Positions 6,650 to 13,790 of a stretch of 18,594 bases of DNA are shown piece by piece. Under the pieces are notes generated by a model. The model searched no databases, was not told where the DNA came from, and saw nothing but the letters and a program-made list of their open reading frames with translations. Both the position numbers and the translations under genes were made by a program. Source of the DNA: CAZMGD01 sp964565705 (GTDB lineage: Bacteria > Actinomycetota > Acidimicrobiia > Acidimicrobiales > Ilumatobacteraceae); contig CAZMGD010000087.1 of NCBI GenBank assembly GCA_964565705.1, forward strand, positions 1-18,594, written 5' to 3'. Each line of letters begins with the position of its first letter. Position 1 is the stretch's first letter.

Positions 6650-7125
6650 GCGCGCGTGGTCGCGCAGCTGCTGCGCGACGAGACCTGCACGCTCGCCACG
6701 CTGACCAGCACCGCAGCGCGCCTGTACCACCCCGCCGGCCCGGGTCGCGGACGATGCGCGCCGTCCTCGGATCGAGGCCGGTCTGGCGCAACTCGGCGCG
6801 CTCGGAGCTGGAACGCATGATCCGCGAGGCGATCGAGGCCAGCGGGCTCCCGGCACCAGAGGTCAATCAGCGCATCACGCTGCCGAACGGCCGGATCATC
6901 GAGGTCGACCCGTGGTGGCCGGTCTGGGAGGTCGCCGGAGAGGTCGACCACCCGTTCTGGCACGACAGCGAACGCGAACGGCACGGCGAGCGCAAGCTCC
7001 TCACGATCGGCATCGCGACGGTCCGATTCGACGAGCTCGACGCCGACGGCGGCCTCGACGACGCGCTCGACGACCTCACCACGATCCTCATCCGTCGCGG
7101 CTGGACCACCTCGGCGGCGGCATGA
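6650..7125 (+). pseudogene. Truncated and frameshifted DUF559 (AbiEi/Vsr-like endonuclease-fold) remnant
   Basis: The intact 3' part, readable from ATG 6754 (123 aa), reads like the C-terminal half of actinobacterial DUF559 proteins, often fused to an AbiEi-type N-terminal domain: MRAVLGSRP, then SELERMIREAIEASGLPAPEVNQ, a strand with the possible catalytic D/E set (IIEVDPWWPVWEVAGEVDHPFWH), ERERHGERKLLTIG and a final FDEL. Upstream, the sequence expected just before it (RVVAQLLRD...ARLYHP) appears in another reading frame over about 6650-6735, and RRPGSRTMRAVL continues in this frame, which points to a frameshift near 6735. The normal N-terminal about 100-150 residues are missing. Full relatives are about 280-300 aa. 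Function would have been nuclease- or toxin/antitoxin-related, but it is probably inactive. The 3' fragment could still be expressed. It faces plsX convergently. Confidence 0.5.
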
Positions 7126-7177
7126 ATCGGCGCGCCGCGCACGCCAGAGCACGCGCTCCGCGCCCAAGGCGGCGGGG
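7126..7177. other. Short convergent gap, DUF559 remnant and plsX
   Basis: 52 bases, GC-rich, with a GGCGCGCC palindrome at about 7129-7136. No clear stem-loop with a T-run and no gene was seen. Confidence 0.4.
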
Positions 7178-8143
7178 TCAGGGGGTGGAGATGGCTCGGC
7201 GGAGCTCGGTGACCATGTCGCCTTCGACCATGTCGCGAGCGACGTGCAGGGCGTTGTTGATCGCGGTCGCCCCGGACGAGCCGTGGGAGATGATGCACAC
7301 GCCGTCGACGCCGAGCAGGACCGCCCCGCCGTAGGTGTCGGGATCGAGCGCCTGGTACAGGGGCAACAACGAAGGCATCAAGGCCTCGGCGTGGGCCTGG
7401 TTGGCGGGGTCGGCGCCGAAGGCATCGAACAGCGCCTTGACGATCGCGCGCATGCCACCCTCGAGGGTCTTCAGCACGACGTTGCCGGTGAAGCCGTCGG
7501 TGACGATGACGTCGACATCGTCGGTCATCACGTCTCGCCCCTCCACGTTGCCGATGAAGTTGATGCCCGAGGCGACGTTCAACAGCTCGAACGTCTCCTT
7601 GCGCAACGTGTCGCCCTTGCCGGGCTCCTCGCCGATCGACAGCAGCCCGATGCGCGGTGAGTCGATGTCGAAGCGGTGCCGGGCGTACACCGAGCCCATC
7701 TGGGCGAACTGCACGAGCCACTCTGGCTGCACCTCGGAGTTGGCTCCGGCGTCGAGCAGCACGGTCGGCAGGGTGCCGGGCACGGGGATCGGGGTCGCGA
7801 TCGCCGGGCGGTTGACGCCCTTGATCCGGCCGATCCGCAGCAGTGCGGACGCCATCGCCGCACCGGTGTTGCCGGCCGACACCATCGCCGATGCCTTGCC
7901 GTCACGCACTGCTTCGGCGGCGCGCACGAGCGTCGAATCCTTCTTGCGGCGAACGCCCTGCGCGGGGTCGTCGTCCATCTCGATGACCTCGCTGGCCTCG
8001 ATCAGCTCGAAGTCGCCCCGATCGAGCGTGGAGGGGCCGACGAGCGCGACCGGGATCCCTTCGTCCGCAGCGAGCCGGGCCCCGGCGATGATCTCGTCGG
8101 GCGCGTGGTCGCCACCCATCGCGTCGAGCGCGATCGGCAGCAC
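7178..8143 (-). CDS. plsX: Phosphate acyltransferase PlsX
   Basis: Converts acyl-ACP to acyl-phosphate, the substrate of the membrane acyltransferase PlsY at the start of phosphatidic acid synthesis; peripheral membrane enzyme. The 321-aa product has the family hallmarks: IALDAMGGDHAP at the N-terminus (4-15), the RRKKDSTLVRAAEAVRDGKA segment, VSAGNTGA, LLDAGANSEVQPEWLVQFA, GNVEGRDV, VIVTDGFTGNVVLKTLEG, and a C-terminal GGAVLLGVDGVCIISHGSS. Length matches PlsX (about 320-350). The start is GTG 8143, 24 bases after the rpmF stop; this rpmF-plsX order is very widespread. It is the last gene of the run on this strand; no acpP or rnc follows, which is where they often lie, and the next sequence is a convergent remnant. 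Confidence 0.96.
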   Translation of the reverse strand: MLPIALDAMGGDHAPDEIIAGARLAADEGIPVALVGPSTLDRGDFELIEASEVIEMDDDPAQGVRRKKDSTLVRAAEAVRDGKASAMVSAGNTGAAMASALLRIGRIKGVNRPAIATPIPVPGTLPTVLLDAGANSEVQPEWLVQFAQMGSVYARHRFDIDSPRIGLLSIGEEPGKGDTLRKETFELLNVASGINFIGNVEGRDVMTDDVDVIVTDGFTGNVVLKTLEGGMRAIVKALFDAFGADPANQAHAEALMPSLLPLYQALDPDTYGGAVLLGVDGVCIISHGSSGATAINNALHVARDMVEGDMVTELRRAISTP

Positions 8144-8167
8144 GTCAGTTCAGCTCAGGGGACCAGG

Positions 8168-8347
8168 TCAGGAGACCTCGACCGCGACGCGGTCGCGGTA
8201 CCAGCCACAGCTGGGGCACACCGTGTGCGGCAGCTTGGCGTTGCCACAACGAGGGCAGACGCTGCGGGCCGGGGCGCCGAGCTTCCAGGCGCCGGCGCGG
8301 CGGCTGCGCGTCTTGGACTTCGACTTCTTCTTCTTGGGAACAGCCAC
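8168..8347 (-). CDS. rpmF: 50S ribosomal protein L32 (zinc-ribbon form)
   Basis: 59-aa large-subunit protein. It begins AVPKKKKSKSKTRSRRA, the basic rRNA-binding tail, then AWKLGAP, and has the zinc ribbon CPRCGNAKLPHTVCPSCG (two CxxC pairs), so it is the zinc-bound C+ type. GTG 8347 is the start: GGAG at 8356-8359 lies 8 bases upstream and VPKKK is the universal N-terminus. It sits between yceD and plsX, with a 94-base leader that has a hairpin and a possible -10 box, so it may be transcribed separately from the upstream genes. Confidence 0.95.
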   Translation of the reverse strand: MAVPKKKKSKSKTRSRRAGAWKLGAPARSVCPRCGNAKLPHTVCPSCGWYRDRVAVEVS

Positions 8348-8400
8348 CGTGCAAACTCCGTGACAACCGATGAGGGGCCCGCACACATCCGGGCTGCGCA

Positions 8401-8429
8401 AGGCTATCGGCACCGACGCCGATGCCCCA
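8401..8429 (-). promoter_or_regulatory. rpmF leader: hairpin with overlapping -10-like box
   Basis: In the 94 bases between yceD and rpmF, the minus strand reads ATCGGC (8423-8418), six loop bases, then GCCGAT (8411-8406); flanking GGC/GCC can extend the stem across a bulged A. The downstream arm runs into TAGCCT (8406-8401), a TAnnnT -10 candidate that would give a leader of about 45 bases before rpmF. Whether this is a promoter with an operator, or an RNA element in the leader, cannot be decided from sequence. Confidence 0.3.
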
Positions 8430-8441
8430 CCCCGACACCGA

Positions 8442-8948
8442 TCAGGAGTCGAGCGATCGTCGCAGCTCGTCGAGCGCGCCCCACCGTGGGTCGACCTGCT
8501 CGGTCGTACAGGAGCACTCGCTCGTGTTCAGGTCGACGCCGCAGCTGCCGCACAGGCCGGCACAGTCCCGACGGCACAACGGGGCATCGGGCAGCTCGAG
8601 CAACACCGCCTCACGTACCAGGGGCACCAGATCCAGCTGGTCGTTGTCGATCGGGAACGCGTCCGGGTCGGTCACGGTGTACTGGTAGCGCTCGTCGACC
8701 GCCGACACCGCCACACCCGCGGCCGGTTCCAGGCACCGCCGGCACTCACCGGACCAGCTGGCGCGCACCCGGCCGGTCACGAAGATCCCGTCGTTCACGC
8801 TCTCGAGGTGGAGATCGACGACGATCGGCGTGCCCGGCGTCAAGCGACCGTCGTCGATGCCGATCTCGGCAGGTTCGACCTCGCCCTCGATCGACTTCTC
8901 GCTGCCGACGGCGTGGCGCAGCTCGGAGGTGTTGACGAGCAGGCGCAT
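8442..8948 (-). CDS. yceD: YceD/DUF177 family protein
   Basis: DUF177 (YceD) proteins are linked with 23S rRNA accumulation or processing and are almost always encoded just before rpmF, as here. The 168-aa product has two cysteine clusters: C69/C72 in GECRRCLEP, and a C-terminal group C125, C129, C133, C136, C145, C147 in LCRRDCAGLCGSCGVDLN...CSC. These are the family pattern and suggest metal binding. The ATG at 8948 overlaps the stop of the upstream coiled-coil gene by one base (TGATG), so the two are translationally coupled. The symbol is by family and position. Confidence 0.9.
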   Translation of the reverse strand: MRLLVNTSELRHAVGSEKSIEGEVEPAEIGIDDGRLTPGTPIVVDLHLESVNDGIFVTGRVRASWSGECRRCLEPAAGVAVSAVDERYQYTVTDPDAFPIDNDQLDLVPLVREAVLLELPDAPLCRRDCAGLCGSCGVDLNTSECSCTTEQVDPRWGALDELRRSLDS

Positions 8949-9595
8949 CAGAGCCGGTCCTGATCGAAAAAGCCCTTCCCGATCTCGTCGTCGGCGGTGA
9001 CGTTGGTCGCGTCATCGTGCTGGTGCATGCCGATCGACAACCGGTTGCGCCCGGTGGCGACGGTCTTGGCGAGCTTGTCGAGCAGGATCTCGAAGCTGCC
9101 GAGGCGCTGGTCGAGGAAGTCCTCGGTCTCGTGCCTGATGCGACGGCTGTCGGTCTCGGCGGCGTCGAGGATCTGCCGGGCCCGCTGCTCGGCGGCGCGC
9201 ACGACCTCGGTGCGCTGGACCATCCGCTCGGCCTGCACGCGAGCGGCCTCGAGCAGCTCGTCGGCCTCGCGTCGGGTCTTCGACACGAACTCCTGACGTT
9301 CCTTCAGCATCCAGCGCGCCTGGCGCAGCTCGTCGGGCAGGCGGTGCAGGGCTTCATCGAGCAGCTCGATGATCTCCTCGCGGTCGATGCGCGGCGTCGA
9401 CGACAGCGGCATGTTCGGTGCGGTGGCGATGACGTCGACGGCGCGTCGCAACAACGTCTCCGCGTCGCCGATGTACTGCCCACCGTTCGGGTCGGGCGGC
9501 ACGCCCGCCGGGCGGATGTTGCGCGGGTCGTGGTAGGCGCTCGTGTCGTCCGGGTCGTCGTAGGGATCGTCGTCGTAGTCGTCGTCGTAACTCAT
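8948..9595 (-). CDS. SepIVA-like DivIVA-domain coiled-coil protein
   Basis: 215-aa cytoplasmic protein. Residues 1-30 are disordered and very rich in Asp and Tyr (repeated DDDYDDDPYDDPDD-type sequence). Residues about 70-180 form a continuous charged coiled coil (EEIIELLDEALHRLPDELRQARWMLKERQEFVSK and AERMVQRTEVVRAAEQRARQILDAAE). The tail holds GRNRLSIGMHQHDD. It occupies the position of mycobacterial SepIVA (Rv2927c), between coaD and yceD, a DivIVA-domain protein needed for septation. A role in septum or polar growth is therefore inferred from position and architecture, not shown. Its ATG overlaps the coaD stop (ATGA) and its stop overlaps the yceD start. Confidence 0.75.
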   Translation of the reverse strand: MSYDDDYDDDPYDDPDDTSAYHDPRNIRPAGVPPDPNGGQYIGDAETLLRRAVDVIATAPNMPLSSTPRIDREEIIELLDEALHRLPDELRQARWMLKERQEFVSKTRREADELLEAARVQAERMVQRTEVVRAAEQRARQILDAAETDSRRIRHETEDFLDQRLGSFEILLDKLAKTVATGRNRLSIGMHQHDDATNVTADDEIGKGFFDQDRL

Positions 9596-10083
9596 CGTCC
9601 TGGCCCTCCGGCCATGCGGTTCGCCAGGTGTTCCGCCACCGGCAGGGGTACGAGGTTACGGACATCGCCCCCGTGGCGGGCGATCTCACGGACGAACTGG
9701 CTCGACACGTACGACAGTCCGGGCGCGCACGGCAGGTAGACGGTGCGCACGCCGGCGACCGCGAAGTTCGTCTGCGCCATCTGCTGCTCGATCTCGAAGT
9801 CGCCCGCGGTACGCAGCCCTTTGACGAGGAAGTCCGCTCTGAAGGCTTTCGCCGCGTCGACCACGAGACCGGCGAAGGACTCCACCCTGACCTGCGGCAG
9901 GTGGGCGACGCTGGCGCGGATCAGGTCCATCCGTTCGTCGAGGGTGAACATCCCGCTCGGCTTCGCCGGGTTGTGCATCGTCGCGACGATCACCGGGCCG
10001 AACAGCGCGGTGGCCTGCTCGATCACATCGAGGTGACCGAGATGCAGCGGATCGAAGCTTCCGGGACAGAGAGCCGTCGCCAT
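9592..10083 (-). CDS. coaD: Phosphopantetheine adenylyltransferase
   Basis: Fourth step of coenzyme A synthesis: 4'-phosphopantetheine + ATP to dephospho-CoA. The 163-aa protein has the nucleotidyltransferase motifs: CPGSFDPLHLGH (6-17, with the HxGH at 14-17), KPSGMFTLDERMDLI, LVKGLRTAGDFEIEQQMAQTN and SYVSSQFVREIARHGGDV (the ISSTxxR-type motif). Length is typical (about 160). ATG 10083 is chosen because the family always begins a few residues before PGSFDP. GTG 10095, which overlaps the rsmD stop as GTGA, is an alternative that adds four residues. Coupling with rsmD before it and with the SepIVA-like gene after it (ATGA) is clear. Confidence 0.96.
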   Translation of the reverse strand: MATALCPGSFDPLHLGHLDVIEQATALFGPVIVATMHNPAKPSGMFTLDERMDLIRASVAHLPQVRVESFAGLVVDAAKAFRADFLVKGLRTAGDFEIEQQMAQTNFAVAGVRTVYLPCAPGLSYVSSQFVREIARHGGDVRNLVPLPVAEHLANRMAGGPGR

Positions 10084-10091
10084 CAGGCGCG

Positions 10092-10607
10092 TCACGGTAC
10101 TCGCACGAGGAACGAAACATGGGTCCGGCCGTGGACCTTGTGCTTCGTGACCCGCCATCCGGGGGGCGGCTCGACCGGCGCATCACCCTCCAGCACCGCG
10201 ACACCGGCGCGCGATCCGGCGAGCAGTTCGTCCCACCCACCGAACCCGTAGGGGGGATCGGCGATCACCAGGTCGACCGCGCCGAGCGACCGCAACGCCG
10301 CGACCGCGTCCGCGGCGAGCACGGTCGACCGGTCGGTGAGGCCCAGCTTGGCAAGGTTGGCGCGGATCACGCGGACCGCATCCGGGGCACGTTCGACGAA
10401 GGTGCAGTGCGCCGCGCCCCGTGACAGCAGCTCGATCCCCATCGCACCACTGCCCGCGTAGAGGTCGGCCACCCGCGCGCCGTCGATCGCGTCGAGGCTG
10501 ACGAGGGAGTTGGCGATCGCGCCGCGCACCATGTCGGTCGTCGGTCGCGTGCCTTTGGCCGGAACAGCGATCGGTCGACCCCGCAGCTGACCGGCAATGA
10601 CGCGCAT
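10092..10607 (-). CDS. rsmD: 16S rRNA (guanine966-N2)-methyltransferase RsmD
   Basis: S-adenosylmethionine-dependent methyltransferase that modifies G966 of 16S rRNA in the 30S subunit. The 171-aa protein starts MRVIAGQLRGRPIAVP and carries RPTTDMVRGAIANSL, the SAM-binding DLYAGSGAMGIE (48-59), the acidic VER after strand 2, and the catalytic DPPY (117-120). Length is a little shorter than many RsmD proteins (about 180-200), but all motifs are present. It is first in the run rsmD-coaD-sepIVA-like-yceD-rpmF-plsX. The ATG has no Shine-Dalgarno sequence but a TAnnnT box 6 bases upstream. Confidence 0.93.
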   Translation of the reverse strand: MRVIAGQLRGRPIAVPAKGTRPTTDMVRGAIANSLVSLDAIDGARVADLYAGSGAMGIELLSRGAAHCTFVERAPDAVRVIRANLAKLGLTDRSTVLAADAVAALRSLGAVDLVIADPPYGFGGWDELLAGSRAGVAVLEGDAPVEPPPGWRVTKHKVHGRTHVSFLVRVP

Positions 10608-10613
10608 CCGGCC

Positions 10614-10619
10614 AGACTA
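10614..10619 (-). promoter_or_regulatory. Candidate -10 box for a leaderless rsmD-coaD-plsX transcript
   Basis: The minus strand reads TAGTCT followed by exactly 6 bases (GGCCGG) and ATG, which would place the transcription start at or next to the rsmD start codon. The gap to the divergent zinc-ribbon gene is only 17 bases, so any -35 contact lies inside that gene. Confidence 0.45.
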
Positions 10620-10624
10620 GGGGG

Positions 10625-10810
10625 GTGCTGGAACCGGAGCGGGAGATCGTCTGCGTGGACTGCGGTGGCGACGCCTACCTCATCACCCCGCCGCGGGAGG
10701 ACGACTCGTGGTGGCCTGGCGACATCGTCACCTACCGCTGCCGCGACTGCCTCGACCGGTGGGACCTCGTGCTCCCCGATGTCGACGACGAGCACGGCCG
10801 GCCGGACTAG
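10625..10810 (+). CDS. Small zinc-ribbon protein, unknown function
   Basis: 61-aa acidic protein with two CxxC knuckles, C10/C13 (IVCVDCGG) and C39/C42 (YRCRDCLDRW), separated by 25 residues containing a DDSWWPGDIVTY stretch. This is the layout of a single zinc ribbon. I do not recognise a named family; similar small ribbon proteins occur in actinobacteria. It starts at GTG 10625 directly after GGGG, 17 bases from the divergent rsmD start. Its TAG stop overlaps that of the convergent LuxR-type regulator through one CTAG. DNA, RNA or protein binding is possible. The regular cysteines and conservative reading frame argue that it is real. Confidence 0.65.
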   Translation: MLEPEREIVCVDCGGDAYLITPPREDDSWWPGDIVTYRCRDCLDRWDLVLPDVDDEHGRPD

Positions 10811-13452
10811 CGCAGCACCTGGGCCAGCTCGTCACGGTTGGAGACGCCGAGCTTCGCGTAGGCGCGGTGGAGATGCCCCTCGACGGTGCGCCGGCCGAGC
10901 CCGAGCGCCCGGGCGATCTCGGCGTTGCTCAGGTTGCGAGCAGCGAGGCTGGCGATCTCGAGCTCCCGTCGAGTCAGGGGCTGGATGCCCGCCGCGCGCA
11001 GCAAGCGCGGCGTGGAGACCCCACCGAGCTCAGCGGTCAGCAGCGTCGCTGACGACGCTGCTCGGCGCGCCGAGTCACGGCGACCGACTCGGCGGAACGC
11101 TGCCGCGGCGTCGGTCCATGCCTCGGCCGCGTGCACCTGCAACCCGAGCGCGGCGAATCGCTCGGCGGCCTCGGCGAGCGCCTGACCGTCGCAGCGGAGC
11201 AGCGCCGCCGCGTGGAGCCCACACGCGGCGAGGCGCGGGCCGTCACACGAGTCCGCGAGCGCCGCGACGCGAGACGCGGCACGCTCGTCGCCCAGTCGCA
11301 CCGCGTCGTGCAGTACGTGCATCGCCGTGCTGAACTCGCCGCGAGTGAACAGCTCGTCGGCCAGCGCCCTCGCGTCCTCGATCGCCCGGCCGAAGCCGCG
11401 TGCGAGCGCGTCCGGCCACAGGAGCGCACGGTCGATCTGACCCTGGAGCAGGCGGCTGGCGCGCGGCGGCGTGGTCCGACACTCGGCGGCGAACAGGAGT
11501 GCACGTTCGCGGTCGCCGGCGACGGCGGCGGCCTCCGCCGCGAACCCGAGGGCGAGCGCCTTGAAGCCACTCGCGTCATGGGCCGCGAAGCTCGCCGCGG
11601 CGGCCCCCAACAATCCGACGGCCGACGACATGCGGCCGACGTTGAGCTCGTACCACCCGGTCGCGAGCTCCTCCATGCCGGGATCGAACCGAACGGTCGG
11701 GTCGCCGGCGGCGAGCTGACCGGCCGTCGCGACGAGGTCAGGCAGCGTGCCGCGCAACAAGCTGATGGCCACCGTCATGTAGACCAGCTCCTCGGCGGCC
11801 CACGGATCACGGTCGATCGCCTGGCGCGCGATCCGCGTCCACTGCTCGAGCAGCGCGAGCGCCGAGTCGCTGTCGCCGACCAAGGCGCGCACGAGCGCGA
11901 CCGACGCCGCGACCTCTCCACGTACGCGATCGCAGCTCGCTGGATCCACGAGCAGGCACTCGCCCTCCCACCGCCGCGTCACGCCGGCACCGGCGTACAC
12001 GGCGTGAACGAAGCGCCGCGCCGCGACGCGTCGTGCGGTGTCCTCGTCGGGGGCCATCCCGACGGCGCGGTCGAGGCACTCGGTCGCCTCCTCGACCCGA
12101 TCGAGGGCGTAGTGCAGCACGCCGGCGCGAGCCAGCAACAGATCGATCTCCTCTGTCGCGTCGGCCCCGACACCGGCCTCCAGCACGGCCAGCGACTCGC
12201 CGACCCGGCCGATGAACCGCAGGGCGAAGGACAGCTCCAGCCGGGCCCGGTGACCGACGTCCGTGTCAAGCGCGGCGGTGGCTGCCCGGGCGGCGAAGAC
12301 GTAGTCGTGCCCGCGGTTGGCGCGCTCGGCCGCCAGCACCAGTTGCTCGGGTTCGACCCGGTCACCGACGTCCAACGCCCATCCGACCGAACGCAGCAGC
12401 GCCAGCAAGGAGCCCTCGGTCGCGTCCTCGAGCGCGGCGACCACCCGCCGTCGGAGCTCGGCCCGCCGACCGGTTGGGATCAGGGCCCGTACGGCCTCAC
12501 CGTAGATGGGATGGGCGAGCCGTGCCGTCGACGGTGAGTGGCCCTCGACGACGACGAGGTGCTCATGCTCCAGCGCGTCGAGGTCGTCGGGTGCAACGAG
12601 CTCGAGCAGCACCGCGACACCGATCGGTTCGGCGAGCGCCACGAGCTCCAACACCTCGCGCTGCGCCGGCGGGCGGTCGGACAGCTGTGCGGCCACCATC
12701 TCGCGGATGTGCTGACCAGCCTCGGCGTCGGGCCCGCGCCACACCCACAGCCCGTCGCGCTGCACGAGCCGCCCTTCGTGGAACGCGTCGCGGATCATCT
12801 CCCGGATGTACAAGGGATTGCCGTCCGATGCGCGCCACAGCTGGCGCGTCGCGCCCAGCGTCGCCGGGGCCCCCAGCACCGCGGCGAGCACCTCTGCGAC
12901 ATCCTGCTCGGACAGCCGTCCCAGATCGACGCGAACCACCCGCCCGTTCAGCAGCAACGCGGCAAGGGCCTTCGGCACCTGGCCTGCGGGCCTGGCGGTG
13001 AGCAGGAGCCGCACCTTGCCGGCGAGCGCGAGGCGCGACAGGACGATCGCGCTCGCATCGTCGATCAGGTGCGCGTCGTCGACCCAGACGAGGCAGGGCC
13101 GTCCCGCCCCGCGGTCGGCGAGGGCGCCGGCCAGTGCGCGGGCGACGGCGAGTGGGCCCTGTGCCTCCACCGGCGGCAAGTCGACCAGCACGTTCGACAA
13201 CGCCGCGTACGGTGTGCCGGATTCCCCCGCCACCACGTTGAGTGAGCTGACGAACACCATGGTGGACAGCTCGTCGATGACGGCGCGGGCCAGTGCGCTC
13301 TTGCCCGATCCGGCCACTCCGAACACCGCGACACCCGGGCCGTCGGGATCGAGCAGGCGTGCCGCGAGGTTCGTCACCAGGTCGTTGCGGGCGACGAAGG
13401 GCCATGAGTCGACCGAGATCGTCTCGCCACGCACGTCGTTGACCCGACTCAC
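10807..13452 (-). CDS. Large ATP-binding LuxR-family (LAL-type) transcriptional regulator
   Basis: 881-aa regulator with an N-terminal AAA/STAND ATPase domain, a long helical repeat region and a C-terminal LuxR/GerE DNA-binding domain. Walker A is GVAGSGKS (45-52) and Walker B is LVWVDDAH (121-128), followed by a sensor-like LLLTARP. Residues about 330-800 are alanine- and leucine-rich helices of the TPR-like type usual in these proteins. The HTH lies at about 826-881 (LTRRELEIASLAARNLSNAEIARALGLG, then RTVEGHLHRAYAKLGVSNRDEL). Such proteins activate catabolic or secondary-metabolite genes in response to a ligand; the target is unknown. GTG 13452 has an AGGAGGGAGGG ribosome site just upstream. 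It interrupts the recG to rsmD region. A palindromic site 24-66 bases upstream may be its own operator (inference). Confidence 0.9.
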   Translation of the reverse strand: MSRVNDVRGETISVDSWPFVARNDLVTNLAARLLDPDGPGVAVFGVAGSGKSALARAVIDELSTMVFVSSLNVVAGESGTPYAALSNVLVDLPPVEAQGPLAVARALAGALADRGAGRPCLVWVDDAHLIDDASAIVLSRLALAGKVRLLLTARPAGQVPKALAALLLNGRVVRVDLGRLSEQDVAEVLAAVLGAPATLGATRQLWRASDGNPLYIREMIRDAFHEGRLVQRDGLWVWRGPDAEAGQHIREMVAAQLSDRPPAQREVLELVALAEPIGVAVLLELVAPDDLDALEHEHLVVVEGHSPSTARLAHPIYGEAVRALIPTGRRAELRRRVVAALEDATEGSLLALLRSVGWALDVGDRVEPEQLVLAAERANRGHDYVFAARAATAALDTDVGHRARLELSFALRFIGRVGESLAVLEAGVGADATEEIDLLLARAGVLHYALDRVEEATECLDRAVGMAPDEDTARRVAARRFVHAVYAGAGVTRRWEGECLLVDPASCDRVRGEVAASVALVRALVGDSDSALALLEQWTRIARQAIDRDPWAAEELVYMTVAISLLRGTLPDLVATAGQLAAGDPTVRFDPGMEELATGWYELNVGRMSSAVGLLGAAAASFAAHDASGFKALALGFAAEAAAVAGDRERALLFAAECRTTPPRASRLLQGQIDRALLWPDALARGFGRAIEDARALADELFTRGEFSTAMHVLHDAVRLGDERAASRVAALADSCDGPRLAACGLHAAALLRCDGQALAEAAERFAALGLQVHAAEAWTDAAAAFRRVGRRDSARRAASSATLLTAELGGVSTPRLLRAAGIQPLTRRELEIASLAARNLSNAEIARALGLGRRTVEGHLHRAYAKLGVSNRDELAQVLR

Positions 13453-13475
13453 CGGACCCTCCCTCCTGGCCTGGC

Positions 13476-13518
13476 ACCCTACGCGGGCACGACATCCAAA
13501 ATCGCGTAGACCCTACGC
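13476..13518 (-). promoter_or_regulatory. Candidate operator upstream of the LuxR-type regulator
   Basis: The 9-mer ACCCTACGC occurs at 13476-13484 and 13510-13518, 34 bases apart. The second copy forms with 13504-13509 the perfect inverted repeat GCGTAG-ACC-CTACGC (13504-13518). Three half-sites within 43 bases, just upstream of the regulator's ribosome binding site, look like a binding site for a dimeric regulator, possibly the LuxR-type protein itself. TAGGGT within each half-site also fits TAnnnT in the regulator's direction, but no -35 is apparent. Confidence 0.4.
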
Positions 13519-13655
13519 TCCCCGGACCAGGGCGCCGGGCGTACGGTGATCCACAGCTTCCTCATGTTGGGCGATGTGGGGAAACCGATGGCTGGCACGC
13601 CATTCGCCGGGGCGGCGGGGTGGCGTGCTAGCCGCATTTTTCCACCGCGCCGCAC

Positions 13656-13669
13656 CGAGCGCAGCGAGC
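13656..13669 (+). repeat. Dispersed 15-bp repeat, copy 2 (14 of 15 bases)
   Basis: Reads CGAGCGCAGCGAGC and lacks only the first G of the full 15-mer GCGAGCGCAGCGAGC. Confidence 0.55.
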
Positions 13670-13685
13670 CATCAGGTACGGCTTC

Positions 13686-13700
13686 GCGAGCGCAGCGAGC
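13686..13700 (+). repeat. Dispersed 15-bp repeat, copy 3
   Basis: Exact GCGAGCGCAGCGAGC, 30 bases on from the previous copy. Flanks are unrelated to those of the other copies. Confidence 0.6.
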
Positions 13701-13749
13701 ACCCCGAACACAGCGGACGCGACCACGAACCGGCGCCGCAGCCACCCAC

Positions 13750-13764
13750 GCGAGCGCAGCGAGC
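13750..13764 (+). repeat. Dispersed 15-bp repeat, copy 4
   Basis: Exact GCGAGCGCAGCGAGC, 64 bases on from the previous copy. Confidence 0.6.
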
Positions 13765-13790
13765 CGCAATGGCGAGCCCAGACGCCGCCA

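Noticed and set aside
6558..6866. 102-codon - strand frame ending EKATKARDVAERERSAPT
   Set aside because: The tail looks protein-like, but the rest is Arg/Ala-rich shadow over the DUF559 remnant and no family is recognisable.
10083..10095. GTG 10095 as the coaD start, overlapping the rsmD stop as GTGA
   Set aside because: Possible, but the family begins a few residues before PGSFDP, which fits ATG 10083 better. Kept only as an alternative.
11131..12537. 468-codon open frame on the + strand inside the regulator
   Set aside because: Shadow of the helical region of the LuxR-type regulator, whose ATPase and HTH motifs are both clear.
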